Shown here: positions 15,348-18,397 of the stretch, in pieces
Layout: the number at the start of each line of letters is the position of its first letter
Numbering within the stretch: the first letter of the stretch is position 1
From: CAYLOP01 sp964385305
Lineage (GTDB): Bacteria > Chloroflexota > Anaerolineae > Anaerolineales > E44-bin32
Length of the DNA: 18,397 bases
Reading direction: 5' to 3'
NCBI GenBank assembly: GCA_964385305.1
Contig: CAYLOP010000056.1
Coordinates: forward strand, 1 to 18,397
Translations under genes and position numbers: made by a program
The notes under the pieces: generated by a model
What the model was told of the DNA's origin: nothing
Databases searched by the model: none
Seen by the model: the letters and a program-made list of their open reading frames with translations, nothing else

Positions 15348-15356
15348 GGCTCATAC

Positions 15357-16769
15357 CTATATTGTTGGCACGCGATTTCCTTCATGATGACGTAGACGGG
15401 CTGGAAGGATCCCATCGATTGCGCGGTATTTTGCGACCGTTCGTCGCGCGATCTTGATGCCATCGCTGCGTAAGCGCTCGGCGATTTCTTCGTCGGTTAG
15501 CGGCCGGATTTCATTCCGTACAATTTCCTGAATCCGATCGCGGACAGCTAGATTGCGATCGAAGAATTTCGCTAGAGGGATTATGCGCCCATCTGGCAGC
15601 GCGACGGATTTGTTGGCGACTGCTCTGGATATCGTCGATTCATGCACGCCAATTTTCGTTGCCAATTGTGCACGCGTCATGGGTTTGAGGAAGCGAACGC
15701 CGTTCAGGATGAAATCGCGTTGAGAAGTCACCAAGGACTCCATCATTCGGCGCATCGTGTTGTTGCGCTGATGAATGCATTTGACAAAGAGAGAGGCGCG
15801 TTCCAGGTGCTTGGTCCATTCTTCGGACTGATCTCCAGACGCTGTAGCCTTGAGATTTGAGAATAGCGGGTTGACCCGGAGCCAGCCACTTAATGAAGCG
15901 AATATCTCCACGATTAACGGTCCCTCTTCGTCGTTGGGACTTCGAGAAATCATAATGTCGGGAGTATGGTAAACAAGGGGGCTTGTTTCGCGGGGTTGGC
16001 GACCTGAACCCCAAAAGGCTCTCCCGGGGTAGGGGTTGAGATTGTCATGGATGAATGCGGCCGCTTCCCGCACTTGGGATGAGTTCGTTTCGAGGATCGC
16101 AGCGATCTTCTCGTACTCTCGCCGGCCAAGTTCCTCAAAACAATCTTGCAGGATTTCTAGCGCCAGGCGGGGAAGGGGATTCTCATCCTGCATGGTCTCT
16201 AGTTGGAGAAGGAGAGCATGACGTGGACCGGTGGCGGCCAAGCCTTTCGGCTCTGCTTGCGCAATGAGCTTTAGAACTCGGTCGACCTGTGTTAGTGAGG
16301 AGCGCGTCGACCGGGCAATAAACGCAGGCGGATCCTGTAGGAACCCGTCTTCATCGAGGCTGGAGAGGATGTAGATCGCCAATCTGCGATCTTCGGGCAG
16401 CAATTCCGAGGCCAGTTGGTTGAGGACATGTGTGACCAGATCCTCAGGGGCTGCAGGTTCCTGCTCCGGAAAGTCCTCCTCGAAGGTCGCGGATCGCTTC
16501 AGCCGGAGAGATTCACGCGGTGAGAGAAATACAATGGCTTTATCTTCAGTTTTTTGCTGACTGCAGACTGGGCAAGGGCCTGGATTCTTGAGTTTTCGGT
16601 GACAGTTTGGACATATACGCTCATCAAGCAGCTCAAGGGCGGGATTATCCGCCAACTCGGACAACACTTTCTCGCGCAGTTCGGCATTCGAAAGAAGCAG
16701 AAGGCTCATGGTCTGAGCGAGGTGTGCCGTCGTCAGGGGTCTTTGGGATTGGTCTTGAATTTGGAGCAT
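15357..16769 (-). CDS. rpoN: RNA polymerase sigma-54 factor with an inserted zinc-ribbon-like segment
   Basis: The 470-residue protein has the region I activator-interacting segment (HLAQTMSLLLLSNAELREKVLSELADNPALEL is split over residues 16-47). The core-binding domain and the helix-turn-helix (QLATKIGVHESTISR, 368-382) follow, then the RpoN box ARRTVAKYR (441-449) that reads the -24 element. After region I, CPNC (53-56) and CPVC (66-69) form a four-cysteine ribbon that classical RpoN proteins lack. Sigma-54 directs polymerase to GG/GC promoters and needs an AAA+ activator to open them. Start ATG 16769 has TGAGG six bases upstream; the longer reading from TTG 16796 is less likely. The gene has its own sigma-54-type promoter, which suggests autoregulation, and it heads an operon with a dedicated kinase and activator rather than the usual hpf/ptsN neighbourhood. 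Confidence 0.95.
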   Translation of the reverse strand: MLQIQDQSQRPLTTAHLAQTMSLLLLSNAELREKVLSELADNPALELLDERICPNCHRKLKNPGPCPVCSQQKTEDKAIVFLSPRESLRLKRSATFEEDFPEQEPAAPEDLVTHVLNQLASELLPEDRRLAIYILSSLDEDGFLQDPPAFIARSTRSSLTQVDRVLKLIAQAEPKGLAATGPRHALLLQLETMQDENPLPRLALEILQDCFEELGRREYEKIAAILETNSSQVREAAAFIHDNLNPYPGRAFWGSGRQPRETSPLVYHTPDIMISRSPNDEEGPLIVEIFASLSGWLRVNPLFSNLKATASGDQSEEWTKHLERASLFVKCIHQRNNTMRRMMESLVTSQRDFILNGVRFLKPMTRAQLATKIGVHESTISRAVANKSVALPDGRIIPLAKFFDRNLAVRDRIQEIVRNEIRPLTDEEIAERLRSDGIKIARRTVAKYRAIDGILPARLRHHEGNRVPTI

Positions 16770-16775
16770 CGTACG

Positions 16776-16780
16776 CCTCA
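16776..16780 (-). promoter_or_regulatory. Ribosome binding site of rpoN (TGAGG)
   Basis: TGAGG on the minus strand lies six bases before ATG 16769. It supports this start over the TTG at 16796. Confidence 0.5.
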
Positions 16781-16822
16781 GGGTGTGAGTATACAACGGG
16801 AAAACACGTTATGCAAATGGGT

Positions 16823-16838
16823 TGCAAGAACTATGCCA
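16823..16838 (-). promoter_or_regulatory. Sigma-54-type promoter of rpoN (autoregulation)
   Basis: Minus strand TGGCATAGTTCTTGCA has GG and GC exactly ten bases apart and complete TGGCA and TTGCA elements. The predicted start is near 16812, giving a leader of about 43 nt before ATG 16769. A direct repeat TTGCAAG (plus strand 16822-16828 and 16839-16845) brackets the site. It shares the 93-base divergent gap with the trmFO promoter. Confidence 0.8.
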
Positions 16839-16847
16839 TTGCAAGCA

Positions 16848-16856
16848 TGTTAGAAT
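16848..16856 (+). promoter_or_regulatory. Extended -10 promoter of trmFO, predicted leaderless transcript
   Basis: TGTTAGAAT combines an extended -10 TGn with TAGAAT (5 of 6 consensus bases). Six bases separate it from ATG 16863, so transcription should begin at or next to the start codon. No Shine-Dalgarno is present, which agrees with a leaderless mRNA. No convincing -35 is seen at normal spacing. Confidence 0.5.
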
Positions 16857-16862
16857 CCGACT

Positions 16863-18221
16863 ATGGCAGAGATCGTGACAGTTGTGGGTGGGGGATTGGC
16901 GGGGAGCGAGGCCGCATGGCAGGCTGCAGAGCGCGGGGTTGAGGTCCATCTTTATGAGATGCGACCAGGGAAACAAACCGGCGCGCATCAATCCGGTCAG
17001 TTAGCTGAGCTTGTTTGCTCCAATTCACTGGGATCAACACTTAGGGACCGAGCTTCCGGCGTGCTGATGGCTGAATTACGGCAATTGGCGAGTTTGTTGT
17101 TGGACTGTGCAGAGGAAAGTGCCGTGCCGGCCGGAGGCGCACTGGCTGTCGATCGAACTGGCTTCTCTCTGCGTGTCTCTGAGAGGATCGAGTCACATCC
17201 GAGGATCCATGTCATCCGTGAAGAGGTGAAGCGCATCCCTGGGGGCAGGTGTGTGATCGCTTCTGGCCCACTCACTTCAGAGGCACTCTCCCGCACGTTG
17301 GCGTCCCTCACGGATGAAGAGCATCTCTACTTCTATGATGCGCTCTCGCCGATCGTCGCCGCGGATAGCATTGATATGTCGATCGCGTTTCATGCCTCGC
17401 GGTACAGCCGTGGCCAATCCGAGGAGGGTGACTATATCAATTGTCCTTTTGATAAGGACGAATACGAGACCTTTGTTGCCGCGTTGCTCGATGCGGAGCG
17501 GATCCCGTTACGAGATTTCGAAGAAGGCATTCGATCGGGTGTGCGCGCGGGAGTAGGGCAATACTTTGAGGGCTGCCTGCCGGTTGAGGTCATCGCAGAG
17601 CGAGGCCATGACGCACTCGCGTTTGGACCGATGCGACCAGTGGGGCTGCGAGATCCGCGCACAAATCGCCGGCCCTATGCTGTCGTTCAATTGCGTCAAG
17701 ACGATCTGGCGGCCAGCTTGTACAACTTGGTGGGATTTCAGACGAATTTAACCTTTTCCGAACAGCGGCGCGTTTTCCAATTGATTCCTGGTCTGGGTGA
17801 GGTGCGTTTAATACGCTACGGGCAAATGCACCGCAATACGTTTCTGAATGCCCCCAAGCTTCTGCTGCCCACACTACAATTTCGCGGTGATGAGAATCTC
17901 TACTTCGCGGGTCAAATCACGGGAGTGGAAGGTTATCTCGGAAACATCGCCACGGGGCTTCTCGCTGGCATCAACATCGCCAGGGTGTGTCTCGGGAATG
18001 ATGCCATTCAGTTTCCTCGCACGACGATGCTGGGTTCGTTATGTCATTACATCACACATGCTGACCCCAAACGATTCCAACCGATGAAGGCGAATTTTGG
18101 CATCATGCCGGCGCTTGAAGACGGCGTGCGTCGAAATCGGCGGCAGCGTGCGCAGGGGTATGCCGACCGCTCGGCAGAAGATTTGGGTTTATATTTAAGT
18201 ATTCTTACACAATGCGCATAG
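16863..18221 (+). CDS. trmFO: TrmFO: folate/FAD-dependent tRNA (uracil-54-C5) methyltransferase
   Basis: TrmFO makes ribothymidine-54 in the T-loop of tRNA, using methylenetetrahydrofolate as carbon donor and FADH2 as reductant. The 452-residue protein opens with the FAD-binding GGGLAGSEAAWQ motif (8-19). It continues with the family's YEMRPGKQTGAHQ and ELVCSNSLGS blocks, then YFEGCLPVEVIAERG and LAFGPMRPVGL, and closes with GQITGVEGYLGNIATGLLAG, a typical end of the FAD site. Both conserved cysteines, in VCSN and EGCLP, are present, and the length is normal for the family. It is transcribed divergently from rpoN and is probably an unrelated housekeeping neighbour. No tRNA or topA gene is visible next to it. 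Confidence 0.96.
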   Translation: MAEIVTVVGGGLAGSEAAWQAAERGVEVHLYEMRPGKQTGAHQSGQLAELVCSNSLGSTLRDRASGVLMAELRQLASLLLDCAEESAVPAGGALAVDRTGFSLRVSERIESHPRIHVIREEVKRIPGGRCVIASGPLTSEALSRTLASLTDEEHLYFYDALSPIVAADSIDMSIAFHASRYSRGQSEEGDYINCPFDKDEYETFVAALLDAERIPLRDFEEGIRSGVRAGVGQYFEGCLPVEVIAERGHDALAFGPMRPVGLRDPRTNRRPYAVVQLRQDDLAASLYNLVGFQTNLTFSEQRRVFQLIPGLGEVRLIRYGQMHRNTFLNAPKLLLPTLQFRGDENLYFAGQITGVEGYLGNIATGLLAGINIARVCLGNDAIQFPRTTMLGSLCHYITHADPKRFQPMKANFGIMPALEDGVRRNRRQRAQGYADRSAEDLGLYLSILTQCA

Positions 18222-18237
18222 CCACATTAATGCGTAT
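18212..18237 (+). terminator. Hairpin overlapping the trmFO stop codon
   Basis: ATGCGCAT pairs with ATGCGTAT (eight pairs, one G-U) around a ten-base loop. The hairpin includes the trmFO stop codon. The following GATTTC is only weakly T-rich, so this may be a partial terminator. Confidence 0.35.
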
Positions 18238-18261
18238 GATTTCAAACGAAAGACGTGAATC

Positions 18262-18397
18262 ATGAAGAATAACGAGGCTATGCGAAATTTGTGGTTGCTC
18301 GTTCTCGCAGCGATCGCACTGTTAGGGATGGTTGCCTGCGGAAGAGCGCACGAATTAGATTTTAATGGCGGACAAGCCTTCCGATACGCAGAAGAGC
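18262..18397 (+). CDS. Probable lipoprotein, 5' part only (runs off the window)
   Basis: The reading frame opens at ATG 18262 and is still open at the window end, giving 45 codons. Residues ~8-25 form a signal peptide (RNLWLLVLAAIALLGMVAC) ending in a lipobox-like MVAC, so Cys26 would be lipidated and the protein held on the outer face of the membrane. The mature part begins with FNGGQAFRYAEE. This loosely recalls the start of the mature domain in M28-type metallopeptidases and glutaminyl cyclases ('F.G.rAy..'), but the catalytic region is outside the window, so the assignment is only a guess. No strong Shine-Dalgarno is seen, and a second Met at codon 7 is an alternative start. Confidence 0.6.
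   Translation, partial: MKNNEAMRNLWLLVLAAIALLGMVACGRAHELDFNGGQAFRYAEE

Overview
The window looks like bacterial chromosome, most likely from the Chloroflexota (Anaerolineae-like). This placement is an inference from the style of the proteins (very large cytoplasmic TPR proteins, a gingipain-fold peptidase, LCP and FtsZ relatives) and a base composition a little above 50% G+C; no rRNA or other firm marker is present. I see no tRNA, CRISPR array, transposase or integrase. Coding is dense, and no gene-free stretch exceeds about 180 bases.

Layout. Ten genes run leftward on the minus strand. First (right side) is a regulatory block: rpoN (sigma-54), a soluble PAS-GAF-PAS histidine kinase and an NtrC-type response regulator without a DNA-binding domain. 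After a 180-base gap come a two-helix membrane protein, a giant TPR protein of about 1,710 residues, and a TPR protein with a C25/gingipain-like caspase-fold peptidase domain. A third block holds a TIM-barrel protein, an FtsZ, a 77-residue protein and a 67-residue membrane protein. A degenerate LCP-family protein with its own possible sigma-70 promoter ends the series. To the right, trmFO and the start of a probable lipoprotein gene run on the plus strand.

Main interpretation. Three sites on the minus strand match the sigma-54 promoter signature with exact GG-N10-GC spacing. They lie upstream of rpoN (16823-16838), upstream of the membrane protein/TPR/peptidase block (12049-12064) and upstream of the TIM-barrel/ftsZ block (3804-3819). 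The locus therefore appears to encode its own sigma factor, its own activator pair and the output genes they control, with rpoN autoregulated. The outputs combine a caspase-like peptidase, protein-protein scaffolds, small membrane proteins and an FtsZ whose T7 catalytic loop has His where the second conserved Asp is expected. The 77-residue protein aligns with the C-terminal domain of the peptidase, so the two blocks are probably one functional unit. A signal-triggered module acting on division or envelope, through proteolysis and possibly a hydrolysis-impaired FtsZ, is a reasonable hypothesis. The sequence does not prove it.
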